A DNA stretch of 64,000 nt from Candidatus Solirubrobacter pratensis (GCF_000425945.1 NZ_KE384480.1:776599-840598), one strand, 5' to 3'. Positions 24,395 through 33,048 are shown, counted from the first letter of the stretch. Notes: a model not told the origin generated them from the letters alone. Numbers and translations are program-made.

Positions 24395-24757
24395 ATGAAA
24401 GACGTCCGGCACGCTCGGGGCCAGAGGGGGGAGGAGCTCGCCGCCGCGCACTTCGAGCGCCTCGGCTATCGCGTGCTCGCGCGCAACCACCGAACCCGTT
24501 ACGGCGAGCTCGATCTCGTGGTGCACGATGGCGAGCACCTCGTGTTCGTCGAGGTCAAGACGCGCCGCGCCGGCTCCGGCGACCCGTGGGACAACCTGCA
24601 CGAGCTCAAGCGCTCCCAGGTCCGCCGGATGGCGATCGCCTGGCTGAGCGACGTCGAAGACCGCCCGTACGGCGATCTCCGCTTCGACGCCGTAGGGATC
24701 CTGGTGGACGGCGCCGGGGAGCTTGTCCGCCTCGAGCACCTCGAGGCGGCGTTCTGA
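24395..24757 (+). CDS. YraN/UPF0102-family nuclease-like protein
   Basis: 120 aa, the usual length. It has the restriction-endonuclease-like fold: RGEELAAAHFERLGYRVLAR, then TRYGELDLVVHDGEHLVFVE and VKTRR, where Asp and Glu-x-Lys form the putative metal site. The role is not settled; it is conserved beside rnhB and comM in many bacteria, the order seen here. ATG 24395 has TAGCGT 7 nt upstream as a possible -10. Its stop overlaps the comM start (TGATG). Confidence 0.9.
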   Translation: MKDVRHARGQRGEELAAAHFERLGYRVLARNHRTRYGELDLVVHDGEHLVFVEVKTRRAGSGDPWDNLHELKRSQVRRMAIAWLSDVEDRPYGDLRFDAVGILVDGAGELVRLEHLEAAF

Positions 24758-25659
24758 TGCTCGCGCGGGTGATCACCTTCGCCGTCGACGGAGTTGACGC
24801 CCGCCGCGTGTGGGTCGAGGCGGACATCCGGCTCGGCCTGCCCGCGTTCACCGTGGTCGGGCTCGCCGACAAGGCCGTGCGGGAGGCGCGGGAGCGGGTC
24901 CGCGCGGCGCTGGTGAACTCGGGCTACGAGTTCCCGCTCAAGCGGATCACGGTCAACATGGCGCCGGCGTACCTGCGCAAGGTCGGCCCGGCGTTCGACC
25001 TGCCGCTCGCCGTCGCGCTGCTGGTCGCGTCGGCGCAGCTCGACGGCGAGTCGATCGAGTCGACCGCGGTCGTCGGCGAGCTGTCGCTCACCGGGGAGGT
25101 GCGGCCGATCCGGGGCGCGCTCGCGATCGCGGAGGCCGTGCGCCGCCACGGCCTCGCGCGGCTCGTGCTGCCGCGCGCCCGGGCGCGCGAGGCGGCCCTG
25201 GTCCCCGACGTGCAGATCCTCGGCGTCGAGTCGCTCGAGCAGGTCGTGGCGACGCTCGAGGGTCACGCGGAGCCGGCGCCGCTGCCCGAGCCCGAGCAGG
25301 ACGCGAGCGATCCCGTGCCCGACCTCTCGGACGTCCGCGGGCACAACGGCCTGATCCCTGGGCTCGAGGTCGCGGCGGCGGGAGGCCACAACCTGTTCCT
25401 CCAGGGACCGCCGGGCACCGGCAAGACGATGATCGCCCGGCGCCTGCCGTCGATCCTCCCGCCGCTCGACCCGGACGAGGCGATCGAGGTGACGCGCATC
25501 CAGTCGATCGCCGGGCTGCGCGGCGCCGCGGGCCTCGTGACGGCGCGCCCGTTCCGCGCGCCCCACCACACGGTCTCGGCCGCCGGCCTCGTCGGCGGCG
25601 CCAACCCGCCGCAGCCGGGGGAGGCCACGCTCGCCCACCGCGGCGTCCTCTTCCTCTAG
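24757..25659 (+). pseudogene. comM: ComM/YifB-family Mg-chelatase-like AAA protein, 3'-truncated
   Basis: ComM helicases aid branch migration during natural transformation and normally have about 500 residues. This ORF has 300. The N-terminal lon-protease-like domain (MLARVITFAVDGVDARRVWV to VGELSLTGEVRPIRGAL) is intact, and so is the Walker A region FLQGPPGTGKTMIARRLPSI. The protein stops after HRGVLFL, exactly where the Walker B residues DELPEF belong, and unrelated sequence begins at the TAG. It cannot hydrolyse ATP normally. The abrupt join is best explained by insertion of a mobile element; the 3' part is expected beyond the window. Confidence 0.9.
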
Positions 25660-25777
25660 CAACTGACAACGGGGAGTACCCGGACGGTCGCGTTGAATGC
25701 GGACGCTGCGGGCTCGCTACGGCGTCGTCCCAGCCCGTACCCTTCGGTACACGATCTACGGGCCTAGGAGGGCCGGA

Positions 25778-26026
25778 ATGAGCATCTGGAGCGACGTGCG
25801 GACGACGTTCGAGAACGAGGTACGGGGCAGTCTGAGCCCGTTCGCCTCGCGGTACGCATCGGACTTCAAGGAGACTGCGTATCCGATGAAGGCGAAGCCC
25901 ACAGACGAGCAGGCCACCCGGGTTCGCCTCAACAACAACGACCCCAGCCGCCCGGACCGGATGCTCTGGAAGGACGCCAAGGGCGAATGGCACGAGTCAC
26001 TCGCTCGCAAGCCCGGACAGAAGTAG
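25778..26026 (+). CDS. Small hypothetical protein (82 aa)
   Basis: First gene of the island. ATG 25778 has a perfect AGGAGG eight nt upstream. The product is charged and soluble (MSIWSDVRTTFENEVRG ... RMLWKDAKGEWHESLAR), with no motif I recognise. Its ribosome site and the following bases (AGGAGGGCCG) are shared with the small gene at 41440, suggesting a common origin of their leaders. The hairpin-like GTACCCTTCGGTAC about 40 nt before the start could be regulatory. Confidence 0.6.
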   Translation: MSIWSDVRTTFENEVRGSLSPFASRYASDFKETAYPMKAKPTDEQATRVRLNNNDPSRPDRMLWKDAKGEWHESLARKPGQK

Positions 26027-26207
26027 GCACACGGATCGACAGGCTGGCGAACGGCCGATTAGGGAAGTCACGGGCCCTGCGTGGGCCGAGAGCAGCACCT
26101 GGCTCGGGATCACTGCCGCACTGCCTGCAACACGCGGAAGCAACAGTGCTCACCGTGGAGCTTCCTGTACGTCTATCCCTCGAACCGTCCCGTACCGGAC
26201 GCGGCCC

Positions 26208-26644
26208 GTGGACTGGGACCACATCCTCAGCCGGCTCGATGACGACGGCCTCTCGCTCAGCGTCATCACCGCGTACATCTGAGCCAAGCGGAAGAAGGCC
26301 CAGGGTCGCGACGACAGCGCGATCGTCGCCGTCGAACTACGCCAGAAAGTCAAGGGCAACCACCTGCGCCTCACCTGGTCCATCGGCCGCGAGCTGCCAA
26401 CCAGCAGCGCCCCACCTTCAGCGAGCAACTCATCCAGGACACGCCGCTGCTCGACTGGGACGACGAGGCCAAGGTCCGCTATCTGCTGCGCCTGTGGGAA
26501 GGCATCAGCGGCGTCGGCCAGGCCTCCCCGGTCGCCGGTACCTCCGCGGCTGCCAGCACTGCCGCGACTGCCGGTGGCTCCGCGGCCGCCAGCACTTCCG
26601 CGGATGCCGGGGGCTCCGCGGCCGCTGCGCAGGCCGGCCCGTAG
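26208..26644 (+). pseudogene. Broken hypothetical gene with Ala/Ser/Thr repeat tail
   Basis: Reading from GTG 26208 gives DWDHILSRLDDDGLSLSVIT, then an in-frame TGA, then a coding-like stretch (VAVELRQKVKGNHLRLTW). After a frameshift near 26400 the reading continues as PTFSEQLIQDTPLLDWDDEA and KVRYLLRLWEGI. The end is a degenerate repeat (SAAASTAATAGGSAAASTSA). One nonsense change and one frameshift make it a pseudogene. I do not recognise the parent family. Confidence 0.45.
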
Positions 26645-26717
26645 CCATACCCGACGGCGCACCTCTCAGCTCACCTGGAGCCCGAGACGACGTGCGCAGC
26701 GCGGGTGGCGCGTGTGG

Positions 26718-27191
26718 CTAGTCGGTGTCGGCGTCCGCGGCGCCGGCTGGCGCGGTGTTGACCATGACCTGGCGGATCTGGGCGTCGCGGATGCCGGCGC
26801 GCACGTCGGGGTCGAGCTCGACGACGAGGACCTCGATCTTGAACGTGGTGAGCGCCTCGGCGAGCCAGCTCTTGGCGGTCAACGGCTTGGCGGCGGCCTC
26901 ATCGGCGAGGGCGAGGATCAGCCGGGCGTCGGGGCGGTGGTGCCCGAGCGTGATCAACTTGAGCGCGTCACGGGCGATCTTGCCGCGCTGGCCGCCCTTG
27001 AGCGCGCCTTGGCGGGCGAACACCTCCACGAGCACCGATTCATTGGGAGCGACGCCGTCGACGTCGGCGCTGGCGCCGCCGGGCAGCGTGAGCCGGCGCG
27101 GCTCCAGCGTGACGCCGAGCTGTGCCGCGACCGCCGTGAGGATCAGCGGCTCGGCGTCGGACTGGGCGGTCGAATCGCTCGCGTGTGCCAT
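26718..27191 (-). CDS. Hypothetical protein, possible PD-(D/E)XK fold
   Basis: 157 aa from ATG 27191. An acidic segment ASADVDGVAPNESVLVEVFA followed by Lys-rich helix (KGGQRGKIARDALKLI) resembles the core of restriction-endonuclease-like proteins, but the catalytic Lys is not clearly placed. The middle is Ala/Leu-rich and helical, ending VLVVELDPDVRAGIR. It diverges from the PD-(D/E)XK gene at 27272 with 80 bp between starts, so the two may share a regulatory region and function. Activity is an inference. Confidence 0.55.
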   Translation of the reverse strand: MAHASDSTAQSDAEPLILTAVAAQLGVTLEPRRLTLPGGASADVDGVAPNESVLVEVFARQGALKGGQRGKIARDALKLITLGHHRPDARLILALADEAAAKPLTAKSWLAEALTTFKIEVLVVELDPDVRAGIRDAQIRQVMVNTAPAGAADADTD

Positions 27192-27271
27192 CGCGCCACC
27201 GTACCGCCCGGCCCGGGGGTCGCGATTCACGTCGGCGCGGCAGCCCGCGGGTCTCGGTAGCGTCCGCCGGC

Positions 27272-28279
27272 GTGCCCGAGCTGCTCTTGCATGGCCGGCC
27301 GGTGCGGACGGTGTTCGACCTGCTGGGCGAGAAGGAGAACGACCTCACCTACGCGCTCGGCTGGGGCCTGGCCAACGCGCCGCGGCTGGTCTCGGCGATC
27401 CTCGACGAGGTCGCCGCAGAGCTCGGGCTCGACAAGGTCGGCGGGCACGTGGACATCCGCCTGCAGGAGCACGTCACGGGCAGCGGCTACACCGACGTCG
27501 AGATCCGCACCTCGGCGGTGCACGTGATCATCGAGGCCAAGCGCGGCTGGGAGATCCCGACCAAGACACAGCTCGAAAAGTACGCGCCCTCGCTGACCCC
27601 GGGCCTGGCCGGCGCGTTGCTGATCGTGGCCGAGGGCTCACCGGCGTTCGCCGCTGGCAAGCACCCGGCCGCGGTCGCCGGTGCAGATGGCGCGCTGGTG
27701 CCGGTGCTGTATCGCTCGTGGGAGCAGCTCACGCGCATCACCGTCGCGATCTCGGGCGGCGCGAGCAACCAGGCCCGGCTGCTGCGCGAGCTCGGCCGTT
27801 ACCTCAGAGGACTCGTGAACATGCAAGACCAGCAGAACAACATGGTCTACGTCGTCGCGCTCGGCTCCGACGACCCGCCCGGCTGGTCGCCGATCTCGCC
27901 ACGCGCGATCGTCCGCGAGCACAACCGCTACTTCCACCCAGTCGGCGGCACGGGCGGAGGCTGGCCGAGAGAGCCGCCCAACTACCTCGGCTTCCGCTTC
28001 GACGGGCGCCTGCAACAGATCCGGCACGTCGACGCCGTCGAGGTCACCCAGCGCCCACGTGACTTCATCCCCGGGTTCACCGCCGCCTACGACTTCGAGA
28101 ACCCGCACTACCTCTACACGCTTGGCCCACCGATCATCCCGCCGCACACAGTAAAGAACGGGCCCAAGATCCGCCAATCCGCGCGCGTCTGGGCCGCGAT
28201 CGACCTGCTGTTGACCTGCAAGACCATCACCGAGGCGCGCGACCGCACCAACGAACGCGTCGACGACGCCGGCGCCTGA
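27272..28279 (+). CDS. PD-(D/E)XK nuclease-like protein (335 aa)
   Basis: GTG 27272 begins MPELLLHGRPVRTVFDLLGE. Residues about 40-115 carry a nuclease-type core: acidic GYTDVEIRTSAVHVIIEAKR, with Asp and Glu-Ala-Lys at the expected spacing, then helix WEIPTKTQLEKYAPSL. The C-terminal half (from about residue 190; MVYVVALGSDDPPGWSPISP ...) is a second domain with Tyr/Pro-rich patches that I do not recognise. It resembles standalone nucleases found in defence islands. The divergent neighbour at 26718 may be its partner. Confidence 0.65.
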   Translation: MPELLLHGRPVRTVFDLLGEKENDLTYALGWGLANAPRLVSAILDEVAAELGLDKVGGHVDIRLQEHVTGSGYTDVEIRTSAVHVIIEAKRGWEIPTKTQLEKYAPSLTPGLAGALLIVAEGSPAFAAGKHPAAVAGADGALVPVLYRSWEQLTRITVAISGGASNQARLLRELGRYLRGLVNMQDQQNNMVYVVALGSDDPPGWSPISPRAIVREHNRYFHPVGGTGGGWPREPPNYLGFRFDGRLQQIRHVDAVEVTQRPRDFIPGFTAAYDFENPHYLYTLGPPIIPPHTVKNGPKIRQSARVWAAIDLLLTCKTITEARDRTNERVDDAGA

Positions 28280-28356
28280 TCGCGCTCGTGCGTGCGCACC
28301 GCACGCGCGGCCCGAACCGACGCGGCCGGTCCGCACGGACCCGGGGCGTTGGCGCG

Positions 28357-28873
28357 TCAGTGGCGCAGGTTCGCGAACGGCAGGCGCCCGTCGTACAGCG
28401 CCTCGAATCCGGCGAGCAGCGCACGTTCGACCGTCACGGCCGGGGTGGGATCGGTCTCGGCCGGCTCCACGCCACCGAGCGGTCGCCAGGCGACGAGCAG
28501 CTCGTCGACGTCGGCGAGCTGCCAGATGTACCCGGCCGCCCTGGTGGGCCGCGGCCTTGCCGTCGCCGAAACGGGCGTACGCGCTGACGCGCGAGCGTAG
28601 GGGCGGATCGCTCTTGCCGAGGTAGACCGTGTGCGCGCCGTCGACCCATTTGGCGGCCAGCGTGTCGATCGCGACGTTCGAATCCTTTCCCTTCCAGCGC
28701 CCGCCCGTGCCGACGGGCACGAACACGGGCGGGTCCGAGCTGGTCCGGTAGACCAGGTATGTCCCCGGACTGCGCGGCACCGGCGAGCAGCGTGCCGCGC
28801 GCAGCTCGGCCCACGTCAGCCAGCCCTCGAATCCGTCGTCCTCCAGGTCACGTCGCTCAAACGACCGTGGCAT
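28357..28873 (-). pseudogene. GIY-YIG-like protein, frameshifted
   Basis: From ATG 28873 the frame reads PGTYLVYRTS (the GIY half) and HTVYLGKSDPPLRSRVSAYA (the YIG half with the downstream Arg). After KAAAHQGGR one extra G shifts the frame. The correct continuation, YIWQLADVDELLVAWRPLGG through GRLPFANLRH-stop, is present in the next frame. The family is a small GIY-YIG-fold protein. A single-base insertion in a GGCCGGG run inactivates it, unless this is a sequencing error. Confidence 0.6.
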
Positions 28874-29124
28874 GCTCGCGCAACCCTAACCCGCGCGAGG
28901 ACCTGCGGGGACGGTCGCGTTCGCCGCAGGTGACGGACCATCAGGATCGAGGCTCGGCGTCGTTGCGCGGAGTTCCCAGCAGCGCGAGGGCGTAGCCATC
29001 TCCGACTGCTGCGATCTCCGGCGCCGGACTCCCCGTGGACCAGCGAACTCGGCGGCGGCGTTGAACCGTCGATCTCGTCGACGGTGACGTCAGTGAAGTC
29101 CAGCACGAAGATCGCGTTCGTCAT
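28874..29124 (-). other. Probable decayed small gene
   Basis: From ATG 29124 the minus strand opens MTNAIFVLDFTDVTVDEIDG, a convincing protein start. The frame then becomes Arg/Ser-rich, while another frame carries APEIAAVGDGYALALLGTPR followed by a stop near 28950. This looks like a short gene with a frameshift. No family recognised. Confidence 0.3.
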
Positions 29125-29406
29125 CGCCCTTGACTCTCCAAGCAGTCACCGTGCGCCGGGCCGGAGAACCATGTTGACGTTTCATCCGGCAGAACAAGAG
29201 CCGGATCAGGCCGCCGTCGCTGAGCACCAGCGGATCCGCCTGGAGGTGAGCATCGCCGCGCCCCAGTGCGACAACGCCCCCGGTGCTTCGAGCATGTTGC
29301 GCAGCACCCACTGCTGCCTCTCCGCCAGGCCGTCGGGCATGGTCAACGACCCTGTGTGCTGCGGCGAGAGGACCCGGGCCTGGGCGACGTGGATGAGCTC
29401 GGGCAT
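29090..29406 (-). other. Possible frameshifted hypothetical gene
   Basis: ATG 29406 opens a plausible protein (MPELIHVAQARVLSPQHTGS ... ERQQWVLRNMLEAPGALSHW) that stops early. The next frame continues HLQADPLVLSDGGLIRLLFC. It is consistent with a single indel near 29255. It overlaps the neighbouring remnant, so at most one is real. No family recognised. Confidence 0.3.
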
Positions 29407-29515
29407 CGCGCCAAGGCTAGGTCACCCGCGCGTCGGCGCGGATCGACGCGCGCCATGGCAGCCCCGGTGATGCTCACGCGCGGGTCCACGGCGTGCGCGG
29501 CTTACCGTTGGGGAC

Positions 29516-29901
29516 ATGCCGACGCCGACCGGACCGGAGCGCATCGCGGCCGCCGAGCGCGAGCTTGGGTTCGCGCTGCCCGCGAGCTTGACGGCGCCGC
29601 TGCTGGCCGGCAATGGCGGTGAGCTGCTGGTGCCCGACTACCCGGGCGACCGGAGTGGGAGCTGATCGGGGTCTTCGACGACCGCGATCGGTTGACGCTG
29701 CGGCGCACCGCGGCGACCAACATCGCGCGCGGCACGCTGGCGCTGCGCGCGGAGGGCCTGATCGACGAGCGTGAGGCATGGGTCGCCGACAACGGCGCGG
29801 GCGACCTGCTGCTGGCGCGCGCCGACGGGACCTTCGTGTGGCGCGATCACAAGACCGGCGAGCGGCACCCCGTCCCGCCGGAGTTCACCGCCGACGGCTG
29901 A
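29516..29901 (+). pseudogene. SMI1/KNR4 (SUKH)-like protein, frameshifted
   Basis: ATG 29516 reads PERIAAAERELGFALPASLT and LLAGNGGELLVPDYP, the usual opening of SUKH-fold proteins. It then hits a stop after PGDRSGS. A one-base shift gives the family's next segment, EWELIGVFDDRDRLTLRRT, and later DEREAWVADNGAGDLLLARA, to a stop at 29901. SUKH proteins are often immunity proteins of toxin systems. A single-base deletion near 29650 breaks this copy. No toxin was recognised beside it. Confidence 0.6.
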
Positions 29902-30026
29902 ACCTCCTCCGGCTGGTCCGGCTGCACAGGCGCGCGGTCAGCTCGTGCGTGGGGTCCAGATGGTGAGGTCGTCGCCGCGTAGGGCCAGGCCGGGATCGCG
30001 ATCCGCTGCTGCGGCCTCCACCCCGC

Positions 30027-30548
30027 TCAAAGGCGTTCGCCGAGCCGGTCGACGAGGGTGTTATCGATGCCGGCGGTGATCAGTGCGATCGTGCGGTCGC
30101 GTGCGCGGGCGAGCAGCTCGGGCGTGTAGCCGGGCCGGTAGGGCCAGCAGGCGAACACGGGGCCGGCCGGGGTAGCGGTCGATGACCTCGATGCCCGGGA
30201 CCCCGACGGGCTCGATGTCGAACGCGTCGACGGTGGCGCCGTGGTTGAGCAGGATCCGCGCCCAGTAGCCCTCGCCGGCGCCGAGCTCGACCAGCGGCCC
30301 AAGCTCGGTGAGCGTCTGGATCGCTTCGCGACCGGGCACGGCCTGGGCGTAGCGATGCAGAGCCGGTTGGCCTTGGCGACGCTCATCGGGCGTTCGTGCT
30401 GCATAGTCCAGCGCCACCAGCGGTGAAAGACCGGCTCGCCGTCGCACCAGGCCGCGGTGCGGTCGTCGGGGTCTGGGAGCTCCTCGCCCGCCGCGGGCGG
30501 CCACTCCTGCATCGCCGACACGATCGCACGCGTCCCGGCCGCCGTCAC
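30027..30548 (-). pseudogene. SAM-methyltransferase-like gene with two frameshifts
   Basis: The start (ATG 30548: AIVSAMQEWPPAAGEELPDP, FHRWWRWTMQHERPMSVAKA) and the end (YTPELLARARDRTIALITAG) share one frame. The middle, with the SAM-binding motif LVELGAGEGYWARILLNHGA and acidic VDAFDIEPVGV, is in another. Two compensating indels, near 30365 and 30170, would restore a protein of about 170 aa. It has the look of a small class I methyltransferase that has decayed. Confidence 0.6.
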
Positions 30549-30573
30549 GCGGCCGGTGCGCCGCGCCGGCGCC

Positions 30574-30915
30574 CTAGGCCTCGGGCGGGGTGTCGCGGTC
30601 GGCGTGGTCCTCGCCCGGTCCGGCGGCGCGTTGGCGGCGACGCTGGAAGGCGGGCACGGCCTTCCAGAGCACGACGCCGGTGGCGACCGCGCCGATCACG
30701 ATGAAATGGGGGCGACCAACGCCCGCCAGCGCGGGGACGAGGTCCGCGGGGCGCCTGACGACGAGGGTGCGCCCGGCCGCCGCGGCGTCGCGCGCGGTGC
30801 GCACGCCGGCCAGCGTGAGCGCGGCGTCGGCTTGCTCGGACGAGAGATAGGGCAGGTCCCCGAGCTGGGTCGCGGCGCGTGCGGCGGCTTCGGCGGCTTC
30901 GGTGGCGGCGGGCAT
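30574..30915 (-). CDS. Small membrane protein, unknown
   Basis: 113 aa from ATG 30915. Residues 1-65 are Ala-rich and helical (ATQLGDLPYLSSEQADAALT). One transmembrane helix follows (HFIVIGAVATGVVLWKAV), then a basic/acidic tail (RRRQRAAGPGEDHADRD). The single helix with no signal cleavage site suggests a membrane anchor. Family not recognised. Confidence 0.5.
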   Translation of the reverse strand: MPAATEAAEAAARAATQLGDLPYLSSEQADAALTLAGVRTARDAAAAGRTLVVRRPADLVPALAGVGRPHFIVIGAVATGVVLWKAVPAFQRRRQRAAGPGEDHADRDTPPEA

Positions 30916-31445
30916 GGTGAGTCCTGGGTCGGTCGGAGCGTCCCGCGCCGGCGCGGTCAGGTGGCGGCGTCGTGGACGTGGGCGTCGACCAAGCTACTGC
31001 GCCGGGGCGGCGCGTGCCCATCGCTTATCTGTCCAACGCGCGGGCGGGCGCGGTCGTTACGGCCCCTCACCGCGGCGCCGCCACGGCACGCCCCCAGGGC
31101 GGGTTCACGGATCTACGCGTTATCGCGTGCCGCCGAGGCGGGACCAACGCCAACGTGAGAGGGTGGCGCCAGTGGAGGTGTCATAGCTGGATCTTGCACT
31201 GTGGTCGGCGGACGCCTCGGCGACTCGTGCTGGCGGACCCACAGTTCCCGATGAGCGCGACTCGCGCGGACCCGCAGTTGCCTTTCGCTGATGACGTCGA
31301 GCGATCGGTGAGGAGCGCGACGCCGCTGCCGCTCTGCGCGACGAGGGACCGCACCGCCGCGTATCGTCTCCGAGACGCGAGCCGCTCGTGTAGAGGGTGG
31401 CCCGCGACCAAGACAGACACGAGCTCGTCCGCACCGATCCTCGCG
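30916..31445. other. 530-bp region without a supported gene
   Basis: An open frame runs rightward into the DUF5677-type gene but is Arg/Thr/Pro-rich and unlike protein. It contains an imperfect direct repeat (GCGGACCCACAGTTCCC at about 31214 and GCGGACCCGCAGTTGCC at about 31266). It may hold the promoter of the next gene; I see no clear consensus. Confidence 0.3.
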
Positions 31446-32492
31446 ATGCCGTTTCCGCAATGGACCCAGCTTTTCCCGTTCGACCGGGTTGTGCTGGAGA
31501 ACCGTTCGTTGTTCAACCCGCTTGGGGAGCGGCTCGGCCCTTGCCATGCGCTGTTCTTGCTGGCGGACCGCGACGTCCACCAGCACTGGATGGGCCGGTC
31601 ACAGCCCAAGAACCAGCGCGGAGGCGACATCGTATTGCTCACGGTGTGGTACCGGATGCGCAGCGTGTTCCGCAACGTGCTTCAGGCGTTGCGACACGGG
31701 GAGTCAGACGTCGCTCTGATGCTGTGCCGGCCCCTTTTTGAGGCGATGCTGGATCTGTACTGGGTTGCGGAGAACCGAGAACACGCACTGCCCAGTCTCC
31801 AAGCGCACCGCTCATTCCATCTACGCGTCCGACGCGAAACGGCTGGCGCAGGCGAAGCGCTGCGGCTGCGGGACGACGTCGAGCCTTTCCGCGATAGGAA
31901 CGAGCGCAATGACCTTCGGAAGCGATATGGCAGTTCTTGGACCGGGGAGAGCGTGTGGTCTCGCGTTAAGCGGTGGTCAGCCTCCGAAGATCCCGAGCCG
32001 TTCTTTCCGGAGCTGCAGCCCGGTGAGCTTCGCGACCACTACGAACACCTCGTCGCACAGGCGAATCTCTTGGTGCACGGCTCGTCAGACGCGATGCGAG
32101 GTCGAGTGACTCCGGTTGGGCATGGCGACTTGACGGCAACGCACTTCAGCACCACTCCGGTCGTTACGTGGATCAACGAAGCTCTGTTGCTCGGCTACTG
32201 GGCATACGATCGTGCCGCGCGGCTCATGTACCGGGAACGCGACATCCCTGATCGACCGCTCGATCGCATGTTCATGCGATACGCCGCCGCCAGTGTGCCC
32301 CTTCGCAGCGACGTTGCTCGCAAAGCGGGCCGCAACGATGCCTGCCCGTGCAACGCCTCCGTAACCACCGTTCGGAAGTTCAAGCACTGCCACGGACGTC
32401 CCTCAATCTCGTCTGACGAGCTTTCCGCGGCGCTAGGCGAGCTCGCCATGCGTCCGTTCGGCGGCTTCGAGGAAATCATCGACCGAGACTGA
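31446..32492 (+). CDS. DUF5677-type protein with C-terminal SEC-C zinc motif
   Basis: 348 aa from ATG 31446. The central helical domain (YRMRSVFRNVLQALRHGESD, RPLFEAMLDLYWVAENRE) resembles DUF5677 proteins of unknown function that occur in accessory and defence regions. The C-terminus carries a SEC-C type motif, AGRNDACPCN ... RKFKHCHG, which binds zinc and in other proteins mediates ribosome or protein binding. The spacing between the two Cys/His halves is longer than usual (insert NASVTTV). The upstream in-frame sequence is not protein-like, so this start is preferred. The assignment rests on residue pattern. Confidence 0.6.
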   Translation: MPFPQWTQLFPFDRVVLENRSLFNPLGERLGPCHALFLLADRDVHQHWMGRSQPKNQRGGDIVLLTVWYRMRSVFRNVLQALRHGESDVALMLCRPLFEAMLDLYWVAENREHALPSLQAHRSFHLRVRRETAGAGEALRLRDDVEPFRDRNERNDLRKRYGSSWTGESVWSRVKRWSASEDPEPFFPELQPGELRDHYEHLVAQANLLVHGSSDAMRGRVTPVGHGDLTATHFSTTPVVTWINEALLLGYWAYDRAARLMYRERDIPDRPLDRMFMRYAAASVPLRSDVARKAGRNDACPCNASVTTVRKFKHCHGRPSISSDELSAALGELAMRPFGGFEEIIDRD

Positions 32493-32657
32493 GCGACGCG
32501 GTCCTGCCGCGCGGCCGGCGACTGCTCCGTTGCGCGGTTAGCGGCCGTCCGGACACCCACACGCCCGCCTGAGCGTCGCTATCGCGTCGAGGCAAAAAGA
32601 GCAGTCCCACCGTCGCCTCGCTCATCACACCGCGATGCGACACCGGGCCGTCGCTAC

Positions 32658-32852
32658 ATGAGAAGATCTCGACAGATGAGGATCTTCCTGATCTCGATGC
32701 TGGCGGCGGCGCTGGTGACCGCTCGTCCGATCCTGCTCGCCGTCGCGCTCGACCTGCCGGGGATCGTCTGCGCGTTCATCATCGGGCTCGTGCCGGGCCT
32801 GACGGGGAGCCGCGTGGACGAGCGCCTGGAGCGGCGGTCGCGGCATGGCTAG
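32658..32852 (+). CDS. Small membrane protein (64 aa)
   Basis: ATG 32658, or ATG 32676 six codons in. Two hydrophobic helices: MRIFLISMLAAALVTARPIL and LPGIVCAFIIGLVPGL, with a basic tail (RVDERLERRSRHG). It overlaps the next small membrane gene by 8 bp, so the two are translationally coupled. Function unknown. Confidence 0.5.
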   Translation: MRRSRQMRIFLISMLAAALVTARPILLAVALDLPGIVCAFIIGLVPGLTGSRVDERLERRSRHG

Positions 32853-32988
32853 CCATCGGATGACCCGCGTGGTGCTTGTCGTGCTCGGCGTGCTGATCGC
32901 CCTCTCGGTCCTCGGGTACCTGGGTCTGAGCAACGCGACCGGGAGCAAGGACACGCACCCGTCGCCCGTGCCCGTGGCGACCCCGTAG
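32845..32988 (+). CDS. 47-aa membrane peptide, paralogue of 57038-57181
   Basis: ATG 32845. It has a short basic N-terminus (MASHRMTRV), one transmembrane helix (VLVVLGVLIALSVLGYLGL) and an outer tail rich in Thr/Pro that ends SPVPVATP. The peptide at 57038 has the same length, the same MAxHRxTR start, the LGVLIAL/VGVLIAL core and the same PVATP end. Retention in two copies 24 kb apart argues that this is a real gene family. It is too short for most gene finders. No known family recognised. Confidence 0.6.
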   Translation: MASHRMTRVVLVVLGVLIALSVLGYLGLSNATGSKDTHPSPVPVATP

Positions 32989-33019
32989 CGCTCTCCGAGT
33001 CGGACGAGTTCGCCTTGGC

Positions 33020-33048
33020 TTGACGGCTGTCTTACCTCCGGCAAGGAT
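33020..33048 (+). promoter_or_regulatory. Putative promoter of the PH-like gene
   Basis: TTGACG, then a 17-nt spacer, then AAGGAT, ending 35 nt before ATG 33084. The -35 is good, the -10 weak. A strong AAAGGAG ribosome site lies downstream. Confidence 0.4.

Noticed and set aside
25640..25780. tRNA or tRNA-like attachment site at the island edge
   Set aside because: No cloverleaf or T-loop sequence was found; the junction lies in a protein gene.
28280..28356. Promoter between the nuclease and GIY-YIG genes
   Set aside because: The two genes are convergent and no terminator or promoter sequence is convincing in these 77 bp.
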